Assembly (NCBI GenBank): GCA_034434335.1
Contig: DAOTZS010000238.1
Span: forward strand, 1 to 15,956
Reading direction: 5' to 3'
Length of the DNA stretch: 15,956 bases
Source of the DNA: DAOTZS01 sp034434335
Lineage (GTDB): Bacteria; Chloroflexota; Anaerolineae; CG2-30-64-16
Shown piece after piece: positions 7,424-14,864 of the stretch; position 1 is the stretch's first letter, and the number at the start of each line of letters is the position of its first letter. The notes beneath the pieces were generated by a model. It was not told where the DNA came from. It saw only the letters and a program-made list of their open reading frames with translations, and did no database searches. The translations under genes were made by a program, and so were the position numbers.

Positions 7424-8053
7424 TTGTTTGATCTAACCCTTTCCACATTGCTGGTGCGCGCGATCGCTCTGGTTATCAGCTTGAGCATTCACGAGGCCGC
7501 GCACGCCGCAATGGCATACTGGCTGGGAGATGATACCGCGGCACGGCAGGGCCGCCTGACCCTGAATCCCCTGGCACACCTGGACCCGCTAGGAGCGCTG
7601 ATGGCTCTCTTCGCCTTCGTCGGCTGGGCCAGGCCGGTGCCTGTGAACCCGTGGCGGCTGCGCTATGGCCCGCGGGTGGGAGGCGCTCTGGTGGCAGCAG
7701 CCGGGCCGTTCACCAATCTGATGCTGGCAGCGCTGGCTGCCTTGCCCTGGCGCCTGGGCCTGATGGACACCGCACCAGGGTTGATCATCAAGCTGGTCTG
7801 GACTCTGGTAGCTCTGAATGTGGTGCTGTTTCTGTTCAACCTGATCCCCCTCGCCCCTCTTGACGGCATCAGCGTATTGCGGGGGGTGGTTGGAAGGGAA
7901 GCCGCGGCGCGGCTGACCCCCCTGGTGGCTTATGGCCCGCACATCTTGCTGGTGCTGATCCTGGTCGGCTATGCTGTGCCAGCGCTCAATATCCTGGGCT
8001 ACACACTCTTTCCGGCCATGGCCGGTCTGATGCGGGTGCTATTGGGTTCCTGA
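7424..8053 (+). CDS. Site-2 protease family protein (peptidase M50)
   Basis: This 209-residue multispanning membrane protein carries the zinc-site HEAAH (23-27, the HExxH motif) in its first membrane helix. The second metal-ligand motif is NLIPLAPLDG (139-148). NPLAHLDPLG (48-57), GWARPVPVNP (67-76) and AAGPFTN (92-98) are further signatures of the short prokaryotic M50 group without PDZ or CBS domains. These are putative intramembrane metalloproteases; the substrate is unknown. The start is TTG 7424 with AAGGA at 7412-7416, 7 nt upstream; no nearby ATG gives a complete first helix. The stop overlaps the next start (TGATG), so the HD gene is probably translationally coupled. Confidence 0.9.
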   Translation: MFDLTLSTLLVRAIALVISLSIHEAAHAAMAYWLGDDTAARQGRLTLNPLAHLDPLGALMALFAFVGWARPVPVNPWRLRYGPRVGGALVAAAGPFTNLMLAALAALPWRLGLMDTAPGLIIKLVWTLVALNVVLFLFNLIPLAPLDGISVLRGVVGREAAARLTPLVAYGPHILLVLILVGYAVPALNILGYTLFPAMAGLMRVLLGS

Positions 8054-8601
8054 TGGGGTTGGTCAGCCCTGCCCGGATTGTGTATCGGGCACGCCAGTTC
8101 TGCCGGGCGGTGGCCGCTTTGTTGCTGCCACTGACCCCTGCTGAGCAGGCAGAAGTGAGGGCGTACCTGTCCGAAGATGGATGGCGGCTTTTTCAGACCA
8201 TGTCGCGCGCTGACCAGCGCCACGGCTTGGGCGTCTGGCGCAGCCTGCAGGCATCTGGCCTGGATCATCCGGCTTTGGCCCAGGCAGCGCTGTTGCATGA
8301 TTGCGCCAAACACGAAGGGGTGCGGCTGTGGCACCGGGTAGGAATAGTTCTGGCTAAGAGGTTATGGCCAGGCTGGTTGGCCAGGCTGCGAGACGAAACC
8401 ACGCCCCCACACGGTAGTTGGCGCTACCCGCTTTGGGTTCATCTCCATCACCCCCAGCGTGGGGCGGAACTGGCTGCAGCGGCAGGGTGCGACCCCCTGG
8501 CAGTACTGTTGATCCGACACCATCAGGACTGTGAGGGTGTGACCGATAATGTGATAGGGCGGCTGCTGGCTGCTTTGCAGGGCGCCGACGAGCACAATTG
8601 A
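8053..8601 (+). CDS. HD-domain protein (putative metal-dependent phosphohydrolase)
   Basis: The 182-residue protein has the order of conserved residues expected for an HD domain. H57 lies in ADQRHGLGVWRSL, H82-D83 in ALLHDCAKHEG, HHPQRGAELA at 132-141, H156-H157 in IRHHQD, and a closing ADEHN at 178-182. HD proteins bind metal and usually hydrolyse phosphate esters such as nucleotides. The substrate is not evident and no RelA- or GGDEF-type partner is fused. Its ATG overlaps the stop of the M50 gene, and the dehydrogenase-like gene begins 18 nt after its stop. The polar N-terminal 40 residues and a basic helix near 95-113 (AKRLWPGWLARLR) may favour membrane association. Confidence 0.8.
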   Translation: MGLVSPARIVYRARQFCRAVAALLLPLTPAEQAEVRAYLSEDGWRLFQTMSRADQRHGLGVWRSLQASGLDHPALAQAALLHDCAKHEGVRLWHRVGIVLAKRLWPGWLARLRDETTPPHGSWRYPLWVHLHHPQRGAELAAAAGCDPLAVLLIRHHQDCEGVTDNVIGRLLAALQGADEHN

Positions 8602-8619
8602 GAGAAGAGAAGGAGACCA

Positions 8620-9603
8620 ATGGCAGAGAAACTACAGATTACGATAGTAGGGCTGGGGATAGTCGGTGCTTCAGCCGGGCTGGCCTTGCGACGCCACGGT
8701 GACAAAGTACTGGTCGTCGGGCACGACAAGACCCCGGCTTTGGCGGCGCAGGCTAAAGCCAAAGGCGCAGTGGACCGCACCGACTGGAATCTGATCCACG
8801 CGGTAAGCAATGCCGACCGTATCCTCCTGGCGTTGCCCATTAACGAAATCCGGGATACTTTGGAGGCTATTGCTCAGGACCTGAAACCAGGGTGTGTGAT
8901 CCTGGACACGGCAGATGCCAAACAGCAGGTGCTGGAATGGGCTGCCGAACTGCTGCCCGACAACGTTTATCTGGTAGGTGGACACCCAATCCTGGTGTTG
9001 GAGGACACCGATGCCGAGCACGCGCGGGCCGATTTGTTTGAGGGCAAGCTATTCTGCCTGACCCCCGACCTGCGCGTCAGCTCGCAGGCGATCCGCCTGG
9101 CGGCTGACCTGGCCGAGGCGTTGGGCGCGCGGCCTTTCTTTATGGACGCGGTCGAGCACGACGGCATGGTGGCAGCCGTAGAACACCTGCCGCGGCTGAT
9201 GGCGGCCGCGTTGCTGGAGGCTACCAGCAGGAGTGCCTCATGGCAAGACATGCGCAAGCTGGCTGGCAGCCAGTACTACACCAGCACTTTGGTGACGGCA
9301 GAAGATGGCCGCGCTGCGATCAGTGCCTGCGGTGCCACGCGCGAGCACACCGTACGCTGGCTCGATACTCTCATCGCCGAACTGAGCCGCTGGCGGGATC
9401 GCCTGGCTGCCGCCGAGGATGAGGCGCTGGTCGAGGCCTTCGAACACGGGCTAGAGGCCGGGCGCAAGTGGTTGCATGCTCAGGCCACGGGCAACTGGGA
9501 TGAGCCTCTGACCACGATGGAGATGCCTACCAGTGGCGCCTTCATGCGCAGCCTGATCGGGTTTGGCCGCCTGGGGCGCCCCCAGGAGAAAAAGAGGCGG
9601 TAG
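8620..9603 (+). CDS. Prephenate dehydrogenase (TyrA)-like NAD(P)-dependent dehydrogenase, divergent
   Basis: This 327-residue cytoplasmic protein opens with a Rossmann dinucleotide motif, GLGIVGASAGLALR (11-24). It continues with ADRILLALPINEIRDTL, like the second half of the TyrA nucleotide domain. GGHPIL (120-125) stands where TyrA has its HPMAG segment, and ADLFEGKLFCLTP (137-149) follows. AVEHDGMVAAVEHLP (177-191) matches the HDxxxA-xx-SHLP helix, but S is replaced by E; LDTADAKQQV (95-104) replaces the usual TDVxSxK. TyrA enzymes oxidise prephenate or arogenate in tyrosine synthesis. These changes in normally conserved positions make the substrate uncertain, and no aromatic-pathway gene is nearby. 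AAGGAG at 8610-8615 precedes ATG 8620. The C-terminus is basic (GRPQEKKRR). Confidence 0.75.
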   Translation: MAEKLQITIVGLGIVGASAGLALRRHGDKVLVVGHDKTPALAAQAKAKGAVDRTDWNLIHAVSNADRILLALPINEIRDTLEAIAQDLKPGCVILDTADAKQQVLEWAAELLPDNVYLVGGHPILVLEDTDAEHARADLFEGKLFCLTPDLRVSSQAIRLAADLAEALGARPFFMDAVEHDGMVAAVEHLPRLMAAALLEATSRSASWQDMRKLAGSQYYTSTLVTAEDGRAAISACGATREHTVRWLDTLIAELSRWRDRLAAAEDEALVEAFEHGLEAGRKWLHAQATGNWDEPLTTMEMPTSGAFMRSLIGFGRLGRPQEKKRR

Positions 9604-9610
9604 GACAACC

Positions 9611-9886
9611 TTGCCTTTCGTCTACATCCTCCGCTGCGCCGATGGCACCTACTACACTGGATGGACCACCGACCTTTCCCGGCGCATCGCCAGGCATAAC
9701 GCCGGCAAGGGCGGCAGGTATACGCGCATGCATGGCCCCGTGGCCCTGGTTTATCAGGAGGAGTTGCCAGATCGGCAAAGCACCATGCGACGGGAGGCAG
9801 CTCTCAAACGGCTTAGCCGGCAGCAGAAGGAGCGGCTGATTGCCAGTGGCCAACCTTGCCCGGCCAACAGGCCTTCCGACGAATGA
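9611..9886 (+). CDS. GIY-YIG nuclease-domain protein of the UPF0213/YhbQ type
   Basis: From TTG 9611 this is a 91-residue protein. FVYILRCADGTYYTGWTTDL (3-22) carries the GIY-YIG signature in its UPF0213 form. RRIARHN then keeps the conserved Arg, GKGGRYTR (32-39) follows, and MRREAALKRLSRQQKERLI (59-77) contains the metal-binding Glu (E62). Proteins of this small family are single-domain; roles in DNA processing have been suggested but are not settled. An earlier in-frame TTG at 9563 would overlap the preceding gene by 41 bp and add residues unlike the family. TAGGA at 9601-9605, overlapping the upstream stop, is the likely ribosome site. The stop codon forms an ATGA overlap with the glycosyltransferase start. 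Confidence 0.85.
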   Translation: MPFVYILRCADGTYYTGWTTDLSRRIARHNAGKGGRYTRMHGPVALVYQEELPDRQSTMRREAALKRLSRQQKERLIASGQPCPANRPSDE

Positions 9887-11154
9887 CCCCTCCATCTGAC
9901 CTTCGGCCCGATGCAAGTGCTGTCCTAGCAGACGATCGCAGAGGATCGCTGCCACAGTTGCGCATTCTGGCTGTTGCCCCCACCAGCTTCTTCGCCGACT
10001 ATGGCTGTCATGTGCGCATTCGCGGGCATCTGAGCGCTCTGCAGGCCCGCGGCCATCGGCTGCTGCTGGTCACCTATCCCAGCGGCCGGGACGTGGCCGG
10101 CATCCCGACCCTGCGCGCGCCGTGGCCGCGCGGGGGCCCGATCCAGGTGGGCTCCTCCCGGCTCAAGTTAGTCCTGGATGCCCTGCTGGGACCAACAGTG
10201 CTGGCGGCAGCCATCCGCTTCCGTCCTGAGATCCTGCATGCCTATCTGCACGAAGGGGCGCTGATCGGCACGCTGGTGGCGGCGCTGCTGCGTCGGCCAC
10301 TCGTTTTCGATTTCCAGGGCAGCTTGACCGGCGAGATGCTGGATCACGGCTTCATCAGCGCGGCTTCGCCCTGGTTACACCCTTTGCGGTGGCTGGAGCA
10401 CTGGATTGAGCGACAGCCGAGCCTGATCCTGGCCAGCTCCGGACTGGCCACACGGCTCCTGGTGCAGCAGTATGGAGTGCCGGCCGACCGGGTCATCACC
10501 CTGCCTGACAGCGTAGATCCCGACTCCTTCCGGCCTGCCGATGCCTTCCCGGCCGACGAGTTGAGTGCCCTGCGCAGCCGGCTGGGCATCCTGCCCGGCC
10601 GTCGGGTGATCGTCTACCTGGGGTTGCTGGCCCGTTATCAGGGCACCGACCTGTTGCTGCAGGCCCTGGCTTCCCTGGTACACCTTGAGCCCCGCGCACA
10701 TTTGCTTCTCATGGGGTTCCCTTTCCTGGATCGCTACCGGGCCATGGCAGCCAGGCTGGGGGTCGCTGACCACGTCACCTTCACCGGGCCAGTGCCATAT
10801 GAGGATGCACCTCTGTATCTGGCCCTGGGGCAAGTGGCGGTGGCGCCCAAGTTATCAGCCACGGAGGGAAGCGGCAAGGTGCTGACCTACATGGCCGCGG
10901 GCTTGCCGGTGGCTGCCTTCGACACCCCCGTGCACCGGGAATACCTGGGCGACGAAGGGGTCTATGCTCCGGCTGGGGACGCGGCCGCTCTGGCGGCCGC
11001 GCTGGCCAGCCTGCTGGCTGATCCACAAGGGGCCGCGGCGCGCGGGCGGGCACTGCGCCAGCGCGTCATCTCAGCCTACACATGGGAGCATGCAGCCACT
11101 GTGCTCGAGACAGCCTACGGAAGGGTTTTGGGCCGCTCCTGGAATATGCTATAA
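9883..11154 (+). CDS. Glycosyltransferase family 4-like protein
   Basis: The 423-residue GT-B protein has an N-terminal acceptor domain after a polar 25-residue leader (RILAVAPTSFFADYGCHVRIRG, in two parts at 27-48). VFDFQGSLTGEML (141-153) lies near the interdomain cleft. The C-terminal donor domain has VIVYLGLLARYQGTDLLLQAL (242-262) and VTFTGPVPYEDAPLYLA (298-314). The sugar-nucleotide segment at 328-341 is E-G-S-G-K-V-L-T-Y-M-A-A-G-L. The retaining GT4 EX7E motif therefore reads EX7Y (E328, Y336), as in some cell-surface GT4 branches. It should transfer a sugar from a nucleotide donor during envelope glycan assembly; donor and acceptor are unknown. ATG 9883 overlaps the previous stop (ATGA), suggesting coupling, and is preferred over TTG 9856. 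The stop lies inside a promoter. Confidence 0.85.
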   Translation: MTPPSDLRPDASAVLADDRRGSLPQLRILAVAPTSFFADYGCHVRIRGHLSALQARGHRLLLVTYPSGRDVAGIPTLRAPWPRGGPIQVGSSRLKLVLDALLGPTVLAAAIRFRPEILHAYLHEGALIGTLVAALLRRPLVFDFQGSLTGEMLDHGFISAASPWLHPLRWLEHWIERQPSLILASSGLATRLLVQQYGVPADRVITLPDSVDPDSFRPADAFPADELSALRSRLGILPGRRVIVYLGLLARYQGTDLLLQALASLVHLEPRAHLLLMGFPFLDRYRAMAARLGVADHVTFTGPVPYEDAPLYLALGQVAVAPKLSATEGSGKVLTYMAAGLPVAAFDTPVHREYLGDEGVYAPAGDAAALAAALASLLADPQGAAARGRALRQRVISAYTWEHAATVLETAYGRVLGRSWNML

Positions 11155-11155
11155 T
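11128..11155 (+). promoter_or_regulatory. Extended -10 promoter overlapping the glycosyltransferase stop codon
   Basis: TTGGGC (11128-11133) and a perfect TATAAT (11150-11155) are 16 bp apart. TG at 11147-11148 forms an extended -10 (TGCTATAAT), closely like the promoter at 7343-7371. The TAA stop of the GT4 gene lies within the -10 box. Expected start near 11162, 43 nt before the ATG at 11205 (or 22 nt before an alternative GTG at 11184). Confidence 0.6.
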
Positions 11156-11204
11156 CATTGCCCAGGTCTGTCGGGGTAATCTCGTGTTGGCTATAACGTC
11201 CGCT

Positions 11205-13592
11205 ATGGCAAGACAGAAGTACCCCAGCCTGGTGCGCGCTGAAGGATGGGCTATCGCACTCCTGGTCGCACACCTGATGCTTGGGGTCCTGTATAGCGTC
11301 GCGGTGCCAGCATGGGAAGCGCACGATGAGTGGGCCCACTACAAGTTTGCCGAGTACGTTGCCCGGCACAAGGCTCTGCCTCCTCCGAATGCGCGCCTGA
11401 CCCACGAATACGAGTACGACGAAGCCAGCCAGCCTCCCCTATACTACGTCCTGGCCGCTCTGCCCATCATGCTGGTAGATACCAACGATGGGGTTAAGCC
11501 AGATGTTAACCCATATTTCGGCAACCCGACCGGTGTGGGGGGCATCAATGCTGCTGTACATCGTTCAGAGCAAGAGCGTTTCCCCTGGCGAGGCACCATC
11601 CTGGCCTTGCATCTGGCCCGCTGGGTCTCGCTGGTTATCAGCCTGGCAGGGCTGGTTGCGGTATACCGGCTTGGCCGGCTTCTGGCTCCCGCGCGATGGC
11701 CCGCCGCGTTTATCGCGCTGACCGTGGCGGCGCTGTCGCCACAGTATTTGTTTATCAGCAGCGTGGTGACCAATGATGTGCTGATCGCTGCGCTGGGGTG
11801 CCTGGTGGCGTGGCAGGGAGTCCAGGTTGGCCTGAAGGGATTGCGTCTGGTCCCGGCCTGCGGCCTGGCGCTGGCTTTAGGCCTGGCGTTGCTCAGCAAA
11901 CTCTCTGCACTGGCCCTGGTGCCGTTCACAGCCTTAGCCTTGGGCTTGGGCGTAACGCGCTCGCTGCGCCAGGGGGAGCGGAGGCTGCGCCTGGGGCTGA
12001 CCTTGCTGGCCTCGTTGGGGTGTGGGCTGGCTATTGGCGGCTTGTGGCTGGTGCGTAATGTGCGGCTGACCGGTGTGCCATGGCCCCGCGACCCATGGTT
12101 GCTCTTCCGCTTTACTGATCGTTGGTTCAACCGGACCGGTGCCGCTCAGCCCATAAACCTGGATGCCCTGCCGGCAGCGCTGGTGTATGCCTTCCGCACT
12201 TTCTGGGCTTCCTTTGGGTGGGGCAACCTGGAGGCCTATAGGTGGCTCTATTGGTTCTTTGCCGGGCTGTGCCTGATAGGGCTGCTTGGCCTGGCCTGGT
12301 GGCTGGCAGATAGCCGTGGGGCGTCAGACCAGAGGCTTGCGGCCTGGCTTCTGATCCTGCTGGCTGTTTCAGTGTTGGCGATGGCGGCCTATCGGGACTT
12401 CGACCACGGTGGCACGTTGATCCGGGGGCGCTATCTGCTGCCGGCTCTTGGGGCCGTGGCCTGGTTGCTGGCCTTGGGGTTAGATGCCTTCCTGCGACAC
12501 CTGCCCAGGGTGTGGCAACATGGCGTGCCGTTGGCTCTGGCTGGCCTGCTCGGGATTACCAACCTGACCCTGCCCCTGGTCGTCATTGGCCCGGCCTACG
12601 CCCCACCTCCCAACCTGGCAAGGCAGGCTTCCGGCCCGGTCGAGCTCCGGCCCGGCGAACAGCCCCTGGGAGCCCGCTTTGGCCAGGCAGCCGAGCTGGT
12701 TGCCTATGAGCTGTGGCCAACCCGGGTGCGTGAGGGAGAAGCGTTGGGAGTCACGCTGCTCTGGCATACCCTGAGGCCGCTGGACCAGAACTACACCCTG
12801 GCCGTGCACCTGCTCGACGGTCACCAGCAGAAGGTGGGCGAGATCAACACCTATCCCGGCCGCGGCAATTACGCCACATCCCTGTGGCAGCCAGGATATG
12901 TGTTTCGCGAGACCTACTGGATACCTGTGAGCGCGGCCCTGGCCCAACCCATGTTGGGCCAGGTCAAAGTGGCGTTCTTCCGGGCTGAAGGTGGCCAGGT
13001 TGGGATGCACCTGCCCGTGACCGACGTCAGGGGTACGCCACTGGGTGATGCGGTCATCTTCGGCCGTTTCAAACTGGCTCCCTCTGCCAAACTGGCTGCC
13101 CAGGAGGCAGAGGGCCCTGGTCTGGGAACGCTGAGTGAGGCGAATAACGCTGAAGAGCCGCTGCTCCGGCTCAGCCGGGCCACCTGGGAACCAGCAACCC
13201 CTCATGTGGTGGCCGGCAGCGCCTTCACCGTCACGCTGACCTGGGAGGTGCTGGGCCAGCCCATGGCCGACTACCGGGTCTTCGTGCACCTGGTAGGGGC
13301 GGACGGCCCTGTGGCTTTCGGGGATGGTCCGCCCCAAGGAGGTGCCTATCCTACCGGCCTGTGGGAGCCTGGTGAACGGGTGGTGGATACACACCTGGTT
13401 GTGTTGCCCAGCGAGATGCCAGCCGGGCAGTATCCGCTGGTGGTTGGCATGTATAGCGAGGCAGCCGGCCGGCTATTAGCGTACGGCCCCGATAGAGAGC
13501 GCCTGCCGGCCGACCAGATCGTATTGGGCCGCGTGACGGTAGCGCGGCTGGATTATCGTAGCTATGTGCCTTTGCTGCCGGCACAACCATGA
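11205..13592 (+). CDS. GT-C-fold membrane glycosyltransferase with two C-terminal beta-sandwich domains
   Basis: From ATG 11205 the protein has 795 residues. Residues about 15-465 form a polytopic membrane region of roughly 10-12 helices. The first outside loop carries the paired acids D41-E42 (AWEAHDEWAHYKFAEY), as in GT39/PMT-type GT-C enzymes that use lipid-linked sugars. QPPLYYVLAALP (77-88) and VVTNDVLIAAL (187-197) are also typical. Two related extracytoplasmic domains follow, at about 490-625 and 654-780. Both share a VTLxW strand, a VHL strand, a GxYxT/NYATxLWxPG turn and a final hydrophobic strand. The acceptor is unknown. The start is uncertain: GTG 11184 has GGGG 7 nt upstream, whereas ATG 11205 lacks a clear ribosome site. 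The gene follows its own promoter, and Wzz-like protein starts 25 nt after its stop. Confidence 0.8.
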   Translation: MARQKYPSLVRAEGWAIALLVAHLMLGVLYSVAVPAWEAHDEWAHYKFAEYVARHKALPPPNARLTHEYEYDEASQPPLYYVLAALPIMLVDTNDGVKPDVNPYFGNPTGVGGINAAVHRSEQERFPWRGTILALHLARWVSLVISLAGLVAVYRLGRLLAPARWPAAFIALTVAALSPQYLFISSVVTNDVLIAALGCLVAWQGVQVGLKGLRLVPACGLALALGLALLSKLSALALVPFTALALGLGVTRSLRQGERRLRLGLTLLASLGCGLAIGGLWLVRNVRLTGVPWPRDPWLLFRFTDRWFNRTGAAQPINLDALPAALVYAFRTFWASFGWGNLEAYRWLYWFFAGLCLIGLLGLAWWLADSRGASDQRLAAWLLILLAVSVLAMAAYRDFDHGGTLIRGRYLLPALGAVAWLLALGLDAFLRHLPRVWQHGVPLALAGLLGITNLTLPLVVIGPAYAPPPNLARQASGPVELRPGEQPLGARFGQAAELVAYELWPTRVREGEALGVTLLWHTLRPLDQNYTLAVHLLDGHQQKVGEINTYPGRGNYATSLWQPGYVFRETYWIPVSAALAQPMLGQVKVAFFRAEGGQVGMHLPVTDVRGTPLGDAVIFGRFKLAPSAKLAAQEAEGPGLGTLSEANNAEEPLLRLSRATWEPATPHVVAGSAFTVTLTWEVLGQPMADYRVFVHLVGADGPVAFGDGPPQGGAYPTGLWEPGERVVDTHLVVLPSEMPAGQYPLVVGMYSEAAGRLLAYGPDRERLPADQIVLGRVTVARLDYRSYVPLLPAQP

Positions 13593-13616
13593 TGCTGACA
13601 ACATCGAGGAGCACTG

Positions 13617-14840
13617 ATGGAACAAGAATTTAGCCTCAGCCAATACCTGGCACTCCTGCGCCGACGGTGGCGCACTATTGCTATCACCCTGGCCGTTACC
13701 CTGTTGGCGGCCGTTGTTTTTAGCCTGGTACAGCCGGTCAGCTATAAGGGTGAGGCTGTCCTGGTCGCACAACCACCGAAGTATGCCTGGCGCCTGGATA
13801 CCAGCTTTCAGACCATCTTCGAAGATCTCCGTCTTGATCGGCGCAGTGACTATACCGTGCTTGTGACTGACAAGACCCTGGGCCAGGCCATGGCGGCAGC
13901 GGTTATCGAGAAGCTTGGCGATGCCCTGCCGCCGGCTCTGCGCGATCCGGCGCGCCTGAGACGCCAGGTGAATGTCAAAAACGGCCAGGGACGGCTGCTC
14001 TATCTGAATGTCACGGCGCCCACCGCCGAGCTGGCCAGGGACCTGACGAACGCGTGGGCCGAGGTCTGGGTGGCTGAGGCCGATGCCCGATATGGGCAGG
14101 GGGCCGACCAGGCCAAGTTTGCCGCAGAGCTGGCGCAAGCTCAGGCCCGGCTGGACGCCGCATCTGCTGCATTGCGGGAATTCCGCTCGCGCACCGGGTT
14201 GGCGTTGGGGATGGGCGGCTATATGGCAGCGTTGGGGGATGGCACGCTGGCAGCCGGGATGCCTCTCTTGCAGCAGCAACTGGTGTTGAACAACAGCCAG
14301 TTGGCCGACTACCGGCTGGCGCTGGCCCGGGTGCGCATGCTGCGCGAGCGCGCTCAGGAGGCCCAGGCCAAGGGTGAGCCGTTTGCCGTCCTCCCGCTGG
14401 AGGTGCTTGACACTCCTTTGTTGGTGGCACGGGGCCAGTTGACGCGCCCGGCCGTGGAGGCCATGCATGGTGACATAGCGCAACTGCTCGCCGCGCTGGA
14501 TGTGGAGGAGAAAGCGCTATCGGCGTCGATTGCCCGTCTGGAGGAGGAGACCAAGGCTATCCAGGCCGAACTGGCTGCGCAGTTGCAGGAGCAGAGCCAG
14601 TTGGAACGGGAGTACGCGCTGGCCGAGGAAGCGGTACGGGCCTTACAGCGCAAGGTCACCGAGATCCCCATCCAGCAAGAGGTGGTTGGCCCTCCCTTGA
14701 CCGTTCTGAGCCGGGCCGTCCTGCCCCAGGAGCCGGCTACCCCCAACTGGCTGCTTAACCTGGCCGCCGGTGCCCTGTTGGGCCTGCTGGGTGGGATCAT
14801 GCTGGCCCTGGGGTGGGAGTTCGCGCGCGGGACCGCGTGA
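13617..14840 (+). CDS. Wzz/GNVR-type polysaccharide chain-length determinant protein
   Basis: The 407-residue protein has the layout of polysaccharide co-polymerases. A short cytoplasmic N-terminus (SLSQYLALLRRRWRT, 6-20) is followed by a membrane helix (21-39). An extracytoplasmic region has predicted coiled coils at about 165-190 and 285-348. A Pro-rich stretch (PQEPATPN, 370-377) leads into a second membrane helix (379-399) ending in a basic tail. It should set the length of, or help export, a surface polysaccharide. It lacks the fused or neighbouring tyrosine autokinase seen in many such loci. GAGGAG at 13606-13611 lies 5 nt before ATG 13617. Genes on both sides encode GT-C-like membrane glycosyltransferases, which supports an envelope glycan role. 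Confidence 0.88.
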   Translation: MEQEFSLSQYLALLRRRWRTIAITLAVTLLAAVVFSLVQPVSYKGEAVLVAQPPKYAWRLDTSFQTIFEDLRLDRRSDYTVLVTDKTLGQAMAAAVIEKLGDALPPALRDPARLRRQVNVKNGQGRLLYLNVTAPTAELARDLTNAWAEVWVAEADARYGQGADQAKFAAELAQAQARLDAASAALREFRSRTGLALGMGGYMAALGDGTLAAGMPLLQQQLVLNNSQLADYRLALARVRMLRERAQEAQAKGEPFAVLPLEVLDTPLLVARGQLTRPAVEAMHGDIAQLLAALDVEEKALSASIARLEEETKAIQAELAAQLQEQSQLEREYALAEEAVRALQRKVTEIPIQQEVVGPPLTVLSRAVLPQEPATPNWLLNLAAGALLGLLGGIMLALGWEFARGTA

Positions 14841-14864
14841 GCAGAAGGTGAACGGGCATGTACA

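Noticed and set aside
10979..11000. GCGGCCGC-TCTG-GCGGCCGC inverted repeat in the GT4 gene
   Set aside because: It encodes an Ala-rich helix and is explained by GC-rich Ala codons rather than by a regulatory structure.
12480..13394. Minus-strand ORF (304 codons) opposite the GT-C sandwich domains
   Set aside because: Shadow of a real coding frame; no domain or ribosome site.
13476..14483. Long minus-strand ORF (335 codons) opposite the Wzz gene
   Set aside because: It overlaps a well-supported gene, has Gln/His/Arg-rich low-complexity composition typical of antisense frames in GC-rich DNA, and shows no recognisable domain.
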